The notes: generated by a model from the letters alone, not told the origin. A stretch of DNA of 64,000 nt from Turritopsis dohrnii (GCA_027922465.2 BQMF02000760.1:1-64000); one strand, 5' to 3'. Positions 9,016-19,901 are shown, counted from the stretch's first letter. Program-made: numbers and translations.

Positions 9016-9625
9016 TTACTTCATGACATAATCGTCAAATCGTTTGGGAGGCCTCGAAACTCGCGTACTTCTGCGTAGGTTTGATGTTTCAGTAGATGGA
9101 GTGTCTTCTGTGACACTCATATCGTCCATTACGGGTTCTCGAGACATAACCGATTGTTTTAATTGATCCACATGAGAAGACTCGCTAGCAGGGCCTTGGA
9201 AGTTCATATCATCAGTTTCAACATTTGGAACAATATCAATGTCTACAGTGTCAGGATGTTGAGCAATGTCTCTGAGGTTAACAGTAGTCTCTACCCCAGA
9301 TTGTAGACGGACATGTGCGTATTCTGGATTTGCGTGGATTAGTGTTGCTGGTGAGACAATGGGATCGCTCTTACTCCTCCTTGGCTGAGTCCTGATGTAA
9401 ACGGGCCCTGGCTTGACCCACGATGGGATTGAACGTCCTGAAGTGGATTTACGTGAGTATCTGAAAATTCTTTCATGAGGGGTCTCGTTTGTTGTTGTAC
9501 ACAGTAAGGAGCGGATCGAATGCAGTGCATCAGGGAGAACATCTTCCCAGTCGGATTGCTTTAAGTTTCGCGAATGTAACGTGACTTGAATGGCTTTCCA
9601 TAACGTTCCGTTTAGCCTTTCAACT
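9016..9625 (-). CDS. Gypsy pol, C-terminal part of integrase (after the insertion)
   Basis: An open frame from the 22.8-kb insertion point (9625) to a TAA at 9016-9018. It resumes integrase sequence at the catalytic Glu position (VERLNGTLW), passes the conserved ALHSIRSLL and TPHERIF motifs, and ends with a variable tail finishing RRSTRVSRPPKRFDDYV. No stop or frameshift is seen over about 200 codons. It is the direct continuation of the frame that is cut at 32469 on the other side of the insertion. It has no chromodomain. Confidence 0.85.
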
Positions 9626-9718
9626 TATGAGGCGGCATCGGGGTCAGAAATCGCAATTTTCTGTCATCCGTAAACGTTCGCCTAATTTCGAAATCGTCCG
9701 TCGGAAACTTCGCTTAAT
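9626..9718 (+). repeat. Left TIR of the IS3EU-like element, outer part
   Basis: Pairs with 32468 running leftward to about 32376. The TIR continues at 15710-15728 and 20379-20573 after the ISL2EU and DIRS insertions. A few mismatches to the right copy near 9647-9662 show the two TIRs have diverged. Confidence 0.9.
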
Positions 9719-9832
9719 ACGCCTTTCCCGAATTCAATGATGTAATCTCGAACTCGGTTTCGAAACGAGGCTCGTATGGACAACATCATCAAAACAAACA
9801 GAACAACCATTTTTTCAAACAGCCAAGTTATT
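9719..9832 (+). repeat. Left TIR of the ISL2EU-like element
   Basis: 114 bp, matching the complement of 15594-15707 essentially perfectly. Confidence 0.93.
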
Positions 9833-10507
9833 AGATTTCTGCGAAAGCAAGAAAGCTATTAAAACCGGCTTTGGTTCTTCGTTTTTTTCTTACTGTCCAA
9901 ACCTAGCGGTTTTTTGAAAATTCATGCGTGCGTTTACATGAAACCAAAACGTCGTGCAACGCATGTCACCCAGCGAAGAAACCCTTTTAGATTTACAAGT
10001 TTCTTTGGTCAATATTAAATGGATTTTTAAGAGCATATACATATTTTAAGATGAAAACAAAATCTATAGAAGAAACTTCGATTTTTTTTGAACTGTGATC
10101 ATTCTTTTCTAAAGAAGATTTCAACATTTTGTAAACAGAAGAGTGAAAAGGTACCTATATATACATTTGTTGTTTGTTTTTAGTGAAAACACAAAACATC
10201 TTCGTTTGTTTCATGTATGGGCTGTTACTCTTTTTAAGCTGTGGATACTGAAGCTCAGCTTAGAGTCCTCATCAGCTCCAACATAAAAAATGTGTGTCTA
10301 CTGATGCTTTAATGTAATGTTTTAATGTTTGATGATAATTTTTTAATGTTTTAATGTTTGATTTGTTTTTAAGTTATATATATTGTCAATGTCCTTTATT
10401 AAAAATGGCTTTCCTAATTACAATAACAAATTCAAACATCTTCCAATTGCCTGCAAACTCAATACACATCAAATCATGTAACAAACCAAAATTTCCTTTC
10501 AGTTATA
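9833..10507. other. ISL2EU internal spacer, no gene
   Basis: No supported frame. The start (9832-9905) matches a motif also found near 37830, 42825 and 44205: a TTTCTGCG...AAGCAAGAAA block followed by CTTACTGTCCAAACCT. Confidence 0.5.
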
Positions 10508-10509
10508 TA

Positions 10510-10673
10510 CAGGGTGATTCAAAAAAAATGGCACCCCTAGACTTTTTGACGTAACTTTTTTTCTGTTTGTCAAATCGCCTTGAAATTTTACATGCTTTCT
10601 CCCTAGTATATTTGTAACAAGTGTGCAAAGTTTCAGCTTTATATGTAAAGTATTTTTGAAGTTACAAAGGGTA
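10510..10673 (+). repeat. Left TIR of the mariner element
   Basis: 164 bp, inverted copy of 12141-12304. Confidence 0.93.
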
Positions 10674-10880
10674 ACGGTAAGGTAAGGTAAGGTTTATTTT
10701 GACGTCAAAAAGGATGCGCTTTTAAAACGATATTCAAGCTTCTACCGCTTTACGGATTAAAAATCAACTTTTAAGTTGGACAAATCTCGATCAATTCTCG
10801 ATCTTGCAAGGGGAGTAAAAATGCTCTTGCATTGCAAGAACTAAGACTAAGATGTCATTGCAGTGCAATAACCAGTAAAA

Positions 10881-11975
10881 ATGTCAAACAGGACGCTATC
10901 CTTTGCCAGTTTCAAAATGCAGTTCAGTGAAGAGGACAAGATCATCATAAAGCATTATCGCATTGATAAGAACTATGGTGTAAAGAGATTGTTGAGTGAG
11001 TTCCCGAACAAAGGCTGGACAAAAGGAGGCTTGAGACATTTGTTGACAAAAATCGACAAAACTGGAGATGTCAAGCGTGTGCCTGGGAGTGGTCGTCCAC
11101 GAACGGCGGTGACAGAAGAGATCGCAGAAGAAGTTGAAGAAATGATTTGTAGCCAAGAAGAATTTCCTGGGACCCACAAAAGCCAAAGAAAGATTTCTGA
11201 AACGCTCAACATTTCGCAAAGCTCGGTCAGCAGAATTTCAAGTCAATGTTTGGGTCTCACTGCATACCGTAAGACCAAGGTTCAAGATCTTAGCGATTCA
11301 GATAGGGAGAAACGTGTTGTATGAACTAAACGACTTATGAGAATGATGACAAAGGAGAACATTGGAAAAACCTTTTTTACAGATGAGAAACTTTTTAAAT
11401 TAAATTAGCCAAGAAACACCCAGAATGACAGGGTTTATGCAGTGAACAAGAGCGATATCTCTTTGGAAAGGATTGCCGTCAAACGAAAAACTTTCCCGAA
11501 AAACGTCATGATTTCTGTTGGTGTTTCAAAACTTGGGAAAACCTCCGTATTTTTTGTTGAAAAAGGTGTTAAAATAAATTCAGAATATTACATGCGTGGA
11601 ATTCTTGATGAAATGCTACCCGAAATGAGTGCTCTTTCTGGTGGTGATTACATTTTTCTTCAAGACGGAGCACGATCACACACTTCGAAGGCTTCTATCG
11701 CTTATCTGGATGAAGAATGTCCTTGTTATGTCAAACCACATTTTTGGCCTCCGAATTCTCCAGATCTCAATGTTTTAGATTTTTCTGTGTGGGGTGATTT
11801 TGAATCGAAAGTGTGGAAGCACAAACCAACAGATGTTGAAAGCTTGAAAGAGGCAATCAAAGCTGAATGGGCTGTTTACCCGCAGGAAAACATCGACAAT
11901 GCCATTGACTCTTTTAAGAAAAGAATGAAGGATATCGTTGAAGCGGACGGAGGTCATATTGAACATTATAGATAG
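10881..11975 (+). pseudogene. Mariner DD37D transposase with two stop codons
   Basis: One frame runs from the ATG at 10881 to 11975 with only two nonsense codons: TGA at 11322-11324 and TAG at 11406-11408. The N-terminal half has paired helix-turn-helix regions separated by a GRPR-like hinge (VPGSGRPRT). The catalytic acids are TDEKLF (near 11380, between the two stops), LQDGARSH, and the Asp of SPDLNVLD; 37 residues separate the last two, so DD37D. The two stops fall either side of the first catalytic Asp. A Tc1/mariner cut-and-paste enzyme acting on the flanking TIRs is the family role; this copy cannot make full-length protein without readthrough. Confidence 0.9.
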
Positions 11976-12140
11976 TTTTTTCAATCAGATATTCTTGTTC
12001 TAAACTTGTTCACTGTTTTAATTAAATTTCGAAGCCATGAATCAGATTCAATTGTATTCCAGAGAAATGAAATACATCTTTGTTATTTTGACGTCAAAAT
12101 GAATTCTCTTGTTCACTTCTGATTTCCGTACTTTTTGGTA

Positions 12141-12304
12141 TACCCTTTGTAACTTCAAAAATACTTTACATATAAAGCTGAAACTTTGCACACTTGTTAC
12201 AAATATACTAGGGAGAAAGCATGTAAAATTTCAAGGCGATTTGACAAACAGAAAAAAAGTTACGTCAAAAAGTCTAGGGGTGCCATTTTTTTTGAATCAC
12301 CCTG
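12141..12304 (-). repeat. Right TIR of the mariner element
   Basis: 164 bp, ends with ...GAATCACCCTG before the duplicated TA. Confidence 0.93.
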
Positions 12305-12306
12305 TA

Positions 12307-13142
12307 ATATGTGTGTGGTGACTTTAAGTTTAGAGCATAGGTATATATATGTTTTTAAATGACCAAAATCTTTGTTTGGTTTTTGTGTTTGCAATACTGG
12401 GAATTACGTTTGTAATTAAGAAGATTCATAGTACATATCAAATGTTTAAAGTTTATGATTTGCGTACGTGTAGGCACTGTGTGACATCTGAAAATATCAA
12501 TATAAACATAAGCTGATTTTTTACTCCCAAAAGAAGGTATGTTTTATGTCATTCAGATGTTATTAAGTTTATCGGTGGTGTATACGTATATGCAATGAAG
12601 TTTCGCATAGTGTCAATTACAGTTTTGCAATTCCTTTGGGTGCATATGAATGTAATCGGAAATGTAATGTTATGTAAAAATCATCCAACCTTTCTTAAAC
12701 TTCCTACAGATTTTTTTTAAACTGACCATGAATTTCAACTTTGATGAAGAATGTAAGTGCATGCCATATTGTTAATCTTATTTGAGAAGAAATAGAATGG
12801 AAATAGAAATTTCTGATATGAGTTAACTATATTATGTATGTCGATTTCAGTTGATATAAATGTATTTTGCATGACCAAAATTTATATGTTCTTGGAAAAA
12901 TGTTTTGAGTTTATGAGTTATGATCATACTCATTAAGATATCTGAAAGGATCCGTGGATCTTTTATATTATTTTGTATGAACAAACATGTTGTTCAGTTT
13001 ATTGGCAGTTACATACATTATAATAAAGTTTCGCATTGTGTCAATTATGCCTTCAAAATGTCCTGAGAAGCATGTAATTCAACCATTCAATGATTCAAAA
13101 TCATTCAAGTTTCAAGAATGCTATTATAGTATTTCATTTTTT
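12307..13142. other. ISL2EU internal spacer with a diverged direct repeat
   Basis: No supported frame. A block around 12555-12680 (gaagtttcgcatagtgtcaa) recurs around 12985-13090 (aaagtttcgcattgtgtcaa), about 430 bases apart, suggesting an old internal duplication. Confidence 0.5.
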
Positions 13143-13514
13143 TTATATTTTCAGTTCCCAACTGATTTTGCAGAAATCTTTTCTCTTTGTGTAAGGACAT
13201 TTAACTTCCAGCAACAGCACACCATATTTGGAGAAAACAAGACCATCAGGACTAGCACCAAGCCATGACAAACATGGTTGAACGAGTAAACCAGTTTCTT
13301 CTAATTTCACATTTTGCTGTAATCGATAATTCATTACACAAACAAATTTTTCTTTGGCTACATCTTCATTTATTACTCCGTGATTTAGCATTTCATTTAC
13401 ATTTGGTGGAAGTTTTTTATTATTCTGTGTTACTTGCTTTACCAGTGTATCAAAGTTTTTTTTTCGGTTATATATTTTATGTGCATTAGATGAGGTAATT
13501 CTGTGGATCCACAT
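13143..13514 (-). pseudogene. YqaJ-type nuclease, N-terminal half (inverted)
   Basis: An open minus-strand frame with the YqaJ exonuclease signature: HRITSSNAHKI, NEDVAKEKFV, then SWLGASPDGLV and LLLEVKCPY, where D, E and K form the PD-(D/E)XK active site. It breaks off after CPYTKRKDF. The C-terminal half of the same domain is on the opposite strand starting at 13503, so the two halves are head to head. YqaJ nucleases accompany ISL2EU transposases. The break makes this gene inactive unless rescued by another copy. Confidence 0.75.
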
Positions 13515-13781
13515 GTTTTAGTGAATGATGAATCATTTTACATTGGTATGTTACAAACAGGTGATTTGTTTTTAAGAAAAAATCATGCTTTTGGTTACTA
13601 CACACAAGTTCAAATAGCTATGGGTCTATCTGGACTGACACAATGTTTATTTATTGTTTATGTTTATAAAGGAATTATTATAGTTAATGTAGATTTTGAT
13701 GAGTCTTACTTTTATGATGTTATTGATAAGCTAGGCTACTTTTATAAGAAGTACCTTTTACCACATTATATGACAGGGTAA
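13503..13781 (+). pseudogene. YqaJ-type nuclease, C-terminal half
   Basis: A plus-strand frame with the typical second half of YqaJ domains: KNHAFGYYTQVQIAMGLSG (the Q-x-Q motif region), then IIIVNVDFDESYFYDVI and a final KYLLPHYMTG. It stops 148 bases before the convergent transposase stop. No N-terminal half precedes it on this strand; that half is inverted at 13143-13514. The GTG at 13503 is not a credible start. Confidence 0.75.
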
Positions 13782-13787
13782 ATGGTT

Positions 13788-13910
13788 GTAAAGCACTTTT
13801 TCATTTTATATAATCCATTTACAATTCAACATTATGAATAAATTGAAAAGACTTTTACGTAAGATTGAGTCTCAATCTTGGATTATTTTCAAATGGAAAA
13901 GTGCTTTAAA
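13788..13910. terminator. Inverted repeat between convergent ISL2EU genes
   Basis: TAAAGCACTTTTTCATTT (from about 13790) pairs with AAATGGAAAAGTGCTTTA (to about 13907). A second perfect hairpin AAGATTGAG-t-CTCAATCTT is nested at 13861-13879. It lies between the two convergent stop codons, so a 3'-end or termination role is plausible but unproven. Confidence 0.45.
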
Positions 13911-13929
13911 GAAAAAAATAATTATATAC

Positions 13930-15513
13930 TTACTGTTTAATTAAAGGGTCCATAAAATTACACAATAAGCAACTCACAGTCCATATTTGGTTAATACTAC
14001 CATGAAGTACTAGGGGTATTTCGTTTCGAATTTGACGAAATTTTTTAATTCTTTGAATAGCTCGTTCAACATGAATTCTAACAGCTGCAATTGTTTGACT
14101 TTCTATGACTTCTTCATTGGAGAGCTGACTTCTACCACCCAAAAATGCTGGTATATTAAGCGATACACCCATAGGTTGAAGTAAATCCTTAATCGTAAAT
14201 CCTCGATCGGCCATTACAGAATCACCATCTTCCCACAATTCTTTTTGTAACAATCCAGAACGTCTGACAATTTCAACATCAGAAATGGACCCATCAAATA
14301 GTTCACTTACAAAGGTTATGCCACCCGATGGAGCAATACCAACTAATCCCTTGTATGTTACATGGTGTTTATAATGTGAGAATAAACTACTTTGAATCGT
14401 TAAGCTTGAAGGTTTTTGACAAAATAATTCAGTGCAATCAATTATCACTTTTGTATTTGGATAAGATTCTTTGAAACATTTTGGCATATTTTCCCGAAGT
14501 TGATCCAAGTTAGACCATATTGGTATAACACCAAGTTTGAGATAAACAAAGTTTGACCAGCTAATTAAATATCTTGAAACAGTAGATTTAGGGGTGTTAA
14601 ATAGCCATGCAGTAAATGTTAGTGGAAGTCCAAGTCGAAGCCATGTTAAAAACATGAAAAGTTGGTTGATTGCTGTCATTCTTGGTCTTGGACCAGGTTT
14701 AGATTCAGGAGTAAGAAATGAAGGAGATGACAACAAATCTTCAGGAAGGCTTTCTTTATCTGCTTTTTGCTTCTCAGGATTATGATATTTAATATTCTCA
14801 CATTCCATTCCTGGATCTAAGTAATCAAAAAGGATATCAAACTTTTCTTTATCTATGCCAGTAAACGACTTGAATAGTTTGTTGTCATTTTTCAAGTTGT
14901 TGTATGTAAATAGTTGTTTTGTTAAATTTTCATTTGTTATTTTAAGATTACTATTTTCTTCTTCAAGACATTTACACTTCTCTTTGCAGATATCAAGAGT
15001 TTGTTGAATAATGGCTTTTTCTGACGCTAAATCTTCACAATTTTTACATGTATCCATTTCGAAATCAACTGCTTCTTCTTGAACTTCATCTTCAGGTTCT
15101 TGGTTTTCATTCAAAGTTTTAAAAAGTCTTTGCCTTTTAAGTGGTGATTTTCGACTTTTCTTTATCTGTGGAGTTTTGAAAGTGAAAACACTAGGAACTG
15201 CCCCTGCTTTCAATGTCTTTATACCTCTTCCCATGCTAACTTTTATTTCTTCGGGTTTGAAATGGCATTCACAAACTTTAGTAAACTTATTAATAACAAA
15301 TTTATCAGCGCCTCCTTTTCTTCTGAATTTGAATATTTCCTTGCACCAAATTTTATGTAAATCTGGTTTCGTTTCTTTGTTTGGAAAAGAAAACAGAGAA
15401 ATATTAGTCTTCTCTTTTTTCCTGTTGTAGAACGAACTCCCACAATCAGGTACACAACAATACATTGATCGACCTCCAGTTTTTACTTCTTCGTTTGTAT
15501 TATTATAAGACAT
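13930..15513 (-). CDS. ISL2EU-like transposase (THAP plus IS5-type DDE)
   Basis: An intact 527-residue frame. Residues about 17-95 form a THAP zinc finger (CCVPDCGSS, CECHF, then AGAVPSVF). A coiled coil lies near 155-195, a helix-turn-helix near 285-325, and the DDE_Tnp_4 core follows: VIIDCTELF, VMADRGFTIKD and HVERAIQRIKKFR supply D, D and E. The enzyme should bind the TIRs through THAP and cut and paste DNA. The stop is 80 codons inside the right TIR side and the start lies 80 bases from the inner TIR edge. All catalytic residues are present, so it may be active and could act on other copies. Confidence 0.9.
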   Translation of the reverse strand: MSYNNTNEEVKTGGRSMYCCVPDCGSSFYNRKKEKTNISLFSFPNKETKPDLHKIWCKEIFKFRRKGGADKFVINKFTKVCECHFKPEEIKVSMGRGIKTLKAGAVPSVFTFKTPQIKKSRKSPLKRQRLFKTLNENQEPEDEVQEEAVDFEMDTCKNCEDLASEKAIIQQTLDICKEKCKCLEEENSNLKITNENLTKQLFTYNNLKNDNKLFKSFTGIDKEKFDILFDYLDPGMECENIKYHNPEKQKADKESLPEDLLSSPSFLTPESKPGPRPRMTAINQLFMFLTWLRLGLPLTFTAWLFNTPKSTVSRYLISWSNFVYLKLGVIPIWSNLDQLRENMPKCFKESYPNTKVIIDCTELFCQKPSSLTIQSSLFSHYKHHVTYKGLVGIAPSGGITFVSELFDGSISDVEIVRRSGLLQKELWEDGDSVMADRGFTIKDLLQPMGVSLNIPAFLGGRSQLSNEEVIESQTIAAVRIHVERAIQRIKKFRQIRNEIPLVLHGSINQIWTVSCLLCNFMDPLIKQ

Positions 15514-15593
15514 TTTGTTTTGACGTATATTATGTATTTTAAGCTTATTATATTATGAAAGTTACGTTTTGTTAAAACTTGAATTAAAAATTA

Positions 15594-15707
15594 AATAACT
15601 TGGCTGTTTGAAAAAATGGTTGTTCTGTTTGTTTTGATGATGTTGTCCATACGAGCCTCGTTTCGAAACCGAGTTCGAGATTACATCATTGAATTCGGGA
15701 AAGGCGT
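15594..15707 (-). repeat. Right TIR of the ISL2EU-like element
   Basis: 114 bp, inverted copy of 9719-9832; followed by the duplicated target AT. Confidence 0.93.
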
Positions 15708-15728
15708 ATTACGAGGTCGGTCGCGATT

Positions 15729-15818
15729 TTATTTCATAAAATCTCCGTCGATCTAATACTGGATTCTCCCAACCTTACCGCGTTAGCGAAAGGTCGGCCC
15801 TACGGGCCGTTCTACCTC
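15729..15818 (+). repeat. Left inverted terminal repeat of the DIRS element
   Basis: Complementary to 19900-19988 inside the element, and its middle (about 15749-15785) is complementary to the right terminal repeat near 20275-20311. Confidence 0.88.
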
Positions 15819-16036
15819 TTCCAATCTTGTTTGCCAAGCGAAGCGGACGTAAACAAAACGAAGGTAAATTATCTCTAATTACGATCGGATTATATCCTCT
15901 CAAATTTCATTATAATTGACATATGAAGTAGGTTTTCACATCAAGAAACATACTGTTTATATAAGCCAGTTGCTAGTTCGTGGAAGGTATAAACCTCCAT
16001 TGAAATTTTCGCCTTTATTTTCTTTATCTCAGAAAC

Positions 16037-16960
16037 ATGGCGAGCAACGAGGCTGAATCAATCCCAATTGTGGATAACGTAGTTGACATAACCGAAATAC
16101 GAGACACTGGGACTGAAAATAACGCCAGTGTTATCGATGAAGGACGGAAAAGAGCATATAGCCAATCCTCCTTGGAAGATGAAGATGGTGAGGATTATTT
16201 CCCACCATCCAAAAGATTTCAAGTCATTTCCAATGATAAGGCTAATGACTGGACCTTAACAGATGAAATGTTGACTTATGTGAAAGAACAATTTTATCGT
16301 TACATTCCGGAACACGATGTAAAAGAAAGTATTTTACAAAGCTCACCTATTCCTGCAAACATGGCAGGAGTGGCCACATTAGATGATTTTGTTAAAAGCA
16401 TATTAGAAGAACATAAAAAATATCCCGAGCTTCAGATGGATACGATCCTTAAGAAATTACAACAGAAAATCCTTAACATCATGGGTCCATTAGGAAGCCT
16501 ATGGATGACCATGGAAAACGCTGTTGATAGCAAGAAGCCCAATGTGCAAGTAAGCCTGGACGATGTGAATGAACTTATTGAGAAGTCAATAACAATGACT
16601 GGTCAAGCATTTAATGCTTTGACCTATCAAAGACGCTTGAATGCCTTATCATCGTTAATGAAGGATGGTCAAGCTAAGACCGTGCTTAAAGAAAAAGCCA
16701 ATATCATGGACGGTCAATCAGATTTATTCGGTATTCAATTCAAAGATGATTGGTCCACAACAATGAAGGTAAAACAAAAATATTCAGAGCTTATTCGCAA
16801 AGAAATGGTCGGTTTCAGCAGCAGTAGTCGAGGTCGTCGTGGGCAGCCCTTTCGAGGTGGCCCCCCGTTCAGAAGTGGTAGAACGGGAGGGCGAATGGTA
16901 TCCTTGGTTAGAGGAAGCGTATTACCACAAACAAAGTGTAACCAAGGTAAGACCACAATT
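16037..16960 (+). CDS. DIRS gag-like protein
   Basis: Starts at the ATG at 16037, about 300 bases inside the element. About 300 residues: an acidic N terminus, a KRAYS/PPSKRF basic patch, a helical capsid-like middle (residues about 75-250), and an Arg/Gly-rich tail (SSRGRRGQPFRGGPPFRSG) typical of nucleic-acid binding. No CCHC knuckle. The frame stays open by chance to 17878, but beyond about 16960 it is the shadow of RT, which overlaps from 16839 in another frame. Confidence 0.8.
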
Positions 16961-19000
16961 AAATTTTCCTTTCAAGGTTCCCGAAACTCTGAGTGTGAAT
17001 CTACAGAATGTATACCCCTTAGTTCTGAATCTTTTCAAAAGAAACATACCAAATGTTCCATTAGCAGGGCGAATAAAACATTTCAAGGAAAACTGGAAAG
17101 TGTTGACTCAAGATCCACAAATATTAAGTATTGTAGAGGGATACGAAATACCTTTTGCCAGCAAACCATACCAATCGCATTCCCCTCCTCCATTTCACAT
17201 GTCTCAGGAAGAGACAACATTGATAGATTCAGAAGTAAGGGAAATGTTAGAGAAGGGTGCGGTCCACAAAGTTCGACCAGAAAATGGTCAGTTTCTAAGC
17301 AACCTTTTTCTGGTGCCAAAGAAAGATGGAGGGAATCGTCCAGTAATAAATCTGAAGCACCTCAACAGCTTCATACCTTACCAACATTTCAAAATGGAAG
17401 GTTTGCATCTTTTGAAAGATCTTCTCCAAAAAGACGATTACATGTGCAAGATCGATTTAAAGGATGCATACTTTTGCATTCCATTAGGAAAGAAATCGAC
17501 ACGATTTGTGAGGTTCCGGTGGGAAGGAAATCTTTACGAGTTCCTGTGTCTATGTTTCGGCCTGGGCCCGGCTCCACTGATTTTTACGAAGCTTCTAAAA
17601 ATTCCAATATCAGTTTTGAGACGAATCCAAGTCAGGATAATTGTCTTCTTAGACGACATGCTGTTGTTAGCTCAGAGAATAGTCGAGCTGACTCGTGCAC
17701 GAGATACATTGATTTTTCTGTTGCAGCATCTAGGCTTCATAATAAATCAGAAAAAGTCTCAGTTAGCCCCTGTTCAACAAATAGAGTTTCTTGGTCTAAT
17801 GATCAACTCAAAGACTTTGACCCTAGCCTTGCCTCAGGACAAGATACAAAAAAATTCAAAATTTGTGCTCTCAAATGATTTTCAAACAACAAACAACAGT
17901 TTTGGAACTTACACAGCTAATAGGAAAACTATCGTTTACAGCACAAGCAGTGCTACCTGGGAGAATACAACATCGGTTTTTGCAAAGGCAGCAAATAGAG
18001 AGTCTGCGCCTATTGCGTTCCTATCGAACAACTATTACCCTGAACAGAGACTCAATGGAGGAATTGAAATGGTGGAAGGAGAATTTAACCCTTCAAAATG
18101 GCAAGCAATTAAAAATTCAACCACCAGATTTTATAATACAGACCGATGCCTCCAAAAAAGGTTGGGGAGCCAATTGTCAGGGCCAATCCACAGGGGGTCA
18201 GTGGTCTCTCATGGAACAGAAAAAACACATAAATGTCTTGGAGCTATTAGCATTGAAATTAGCACTTCTCTCCTTTACCAAGAACAAGACATCAGTATCG
18301 ATTCATCTACAAATAGACAATGTTACAGCATTGAGCTACTTAGTAAAAATGGGTGGGACCCACAACAAGGAACTACTACAAATCTCCAAGGAAATTTGGG
18401 ATTATTTAGTGTCTCGAAAGATCACGATTACTGCAGAGTATCTACCAAGTCATTTAAATATTGTGGCGGACTGGGAGTCCAGGAATACACTGGAAAGCAG
18501 CGAGTGGAAACTGAATCCCACAGTGTTTACTCGCATTATTCAGAGAAGGGGAACGCCCCAGGTGGATCTGTTTGCCTCCCGACTGAACAAACAGTTGAAA
18601 CAATACATGTCATGGAGAGCGGATCCGGGAAGTCTTGCCACAGATGCTCTTCAACAACAGTGGGGGAATATGTTCGGGTATGCTTTTCCCCCGTTCTGTC
18701 TAGTGGGAAAGGTCCTCACAAAAACAAGGGTGGAGAAAACGAAACTTCTACTTATAACACCAGCCTGGCAAACACAGGCTTGGTATGCCGATTTACTCCA
18801 GATGTCAATAGCCAACCCTATCCTTCTGCCTCGAGTGCACTGGTTATTGCAGAATCCGGCAGGGGATTATCACCCGTTGTTAATGCAAGGTCAACTGCAA
18901 CTAGTGGCTTGGACAGTTTCCGGGAATGTTTGGAAACAGAGGGTTTATCGAAACAAGCTGCAACACTTGTCATCAATAGCAGAAGAAGAGGGTCGTTATC
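16839..19000 (+). pseudogene. DIRS RT-RNase H-methyltransferase-like polyprotein (one frameshift)
   Basis: The first part (16839 to about 17855) holds reverse transcriptase: LFLVPKKDGGNRPVINLKHLN, KIDLKDAYFCIPL (motif A) and IVFLDDMLLLA (catalytic FLDD). The frame then moves by one base at a run of seven A residues (17849-17855). RNase H follows in the next frame: IIQTDASKKGWG, INVLELLALKLAL, LQIDNVTAL and LPSHLNIVADWESR. After it comes the DIRS-specific domain often compared with Dam methyltransferases (VDLFASRLNKQLKQYMSW, FGYAFPPFCLV). The shift is most simply an A-run indel, though slippage is conceivable. The C terminus overlaps the recombinase gene. Confidence 0.85.
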
Positions 19001-19901
19001 TAATTACGAATCGGCCTGGCGAAAGTGGACTAGCTGGTGTGTGCAACAACAGCATGATCCCATTCGATGTAATGTGAATGTTATAGCAAATTATTTGGCA
19101 TATATGTTTCAGCAGCAATATGAGTATAACACAGTTAACGCACATAGGTCGGCTATCTCAGCATACCATGAGGTAATTGATAATAGGCCAGTGGCGGAAC
19201 ATCCACGCATTTGTTCTTTAATGGCGGGGATCTTCAATCTTCGTCCGCCGAAACCCCGGACCGCATATGTTTGGGATGTCCAGACAGTGTTAAACTATTT
19301 TGATTCACTACCACTCAATGAAGATTTACCGGTGAGGTTATTATCACACAAGGTTGCGACACTTCTAGCCCTCACGTCAGCATCGAGAGGTTCCGAAATT
19401 CGACATCTTAATATAGATTATATGGTAAGATCAGAGAATAAATACACTTTCACTTTACATAAATTAACAAAAAGTAGAAGAAGAGGCAATCGGCCAATAA
19501 GTATAGTATATAACGGATACCAAAGTAATAAAAAACTTTGTGTTGTAGATGCGATAGATAAATACTTAATGGTTTCACAACCATGGAGAGTTGCTGGTGA
19601 TCAGAAGCAACTACTGTTATCAACATTGAATCCTCATCAAGAAGTGGTTACATCAACGATAGCGCAATGGATAAAATCAGCGCTTGCAGAGTCGGGAATT
19701 GATACACAGCAGTTCACGGCACATTCCACTAGATCGGCTTCTACGTCAAAAGCCTCTTTGAAAGGATTGTCGATAAAAGAAGTCCTAGACCGAGGAAATT
19801 GGTCTAGTGAATACACTTGGCAGCGCCACTATCATAAGGACATAGAGGAAGGATCTCAAAAATTTCAACAAATTATAGGTTTAGGAGACGCTTTAAACTG
19901 A
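18860..19901 (+). CDS. DIRS tyrosine recombinase
   Basis: A frame ending with TGA at 19899-19901. The N-terminal SAM-like domain (LSNYESAWRKWTSWC, NTVNAHRSAIS) precedes the catalytic domain: Arg in TSASRGSEI, the HSTRSAST box (H-x-x-R), and the nucleophile Tyr in WQRHYHKD. It integrates the circular DNA copy, which explains the absence of a target duplication. The exact start is unclear because the frame is open upstream and overlaps the RT polyprotein; I place it where recombinase homology begins. The catalytic residues are intact. Confidence 0.88.

Larger units (their letters stand above)
10510..12304 (+). mobile_element. Tc1/mariner-type transposon
   Basis: A 1,795-bp element with 164-bp TIRs (10510-10673 and 12141-12304) starting CAGGGTGATTCAAAAAAAATG, flanked by TA at 10508-10509 and 12305-12306. 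A second inverted pair TTTTGACGTCAAAA lies further in (10697-10710 and 12087-12100). The transposase frame is broken by two stop codons. It lies inside the ISL2EU-like element, so it is the youngest layer on that side. Confidence 0.95.
9719..15707 (-). mobile_element. ISL2EU-like DNA transposon in the left TIR
   Basis: A 5,989-bp element with 114-bp TIRs (9719-9832 and 15594-15707) starting ACGCCTTTCCCGAATTC. The intact right TIR of the host element shows the empty site, so the 2-bp target duplication AT (9717-9718 and 15708-15709) can be read directly. It encodes a THAP/DDE transposase (minus) and remains of a YqaJ nuclease, the two-gene set known for ISL2EU. A mariner sits inside it at 10510-12304. 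The YqaJ gene is rearranged, so the element is not autonomous now. Confidence 0.88.

Noticed and set aside
16961..17878. Continuation of the DIRS gag frame for another 300 codons
   Set aside because: It overlaps clear RT sequence in another frame and has no family features; a chance open frame.
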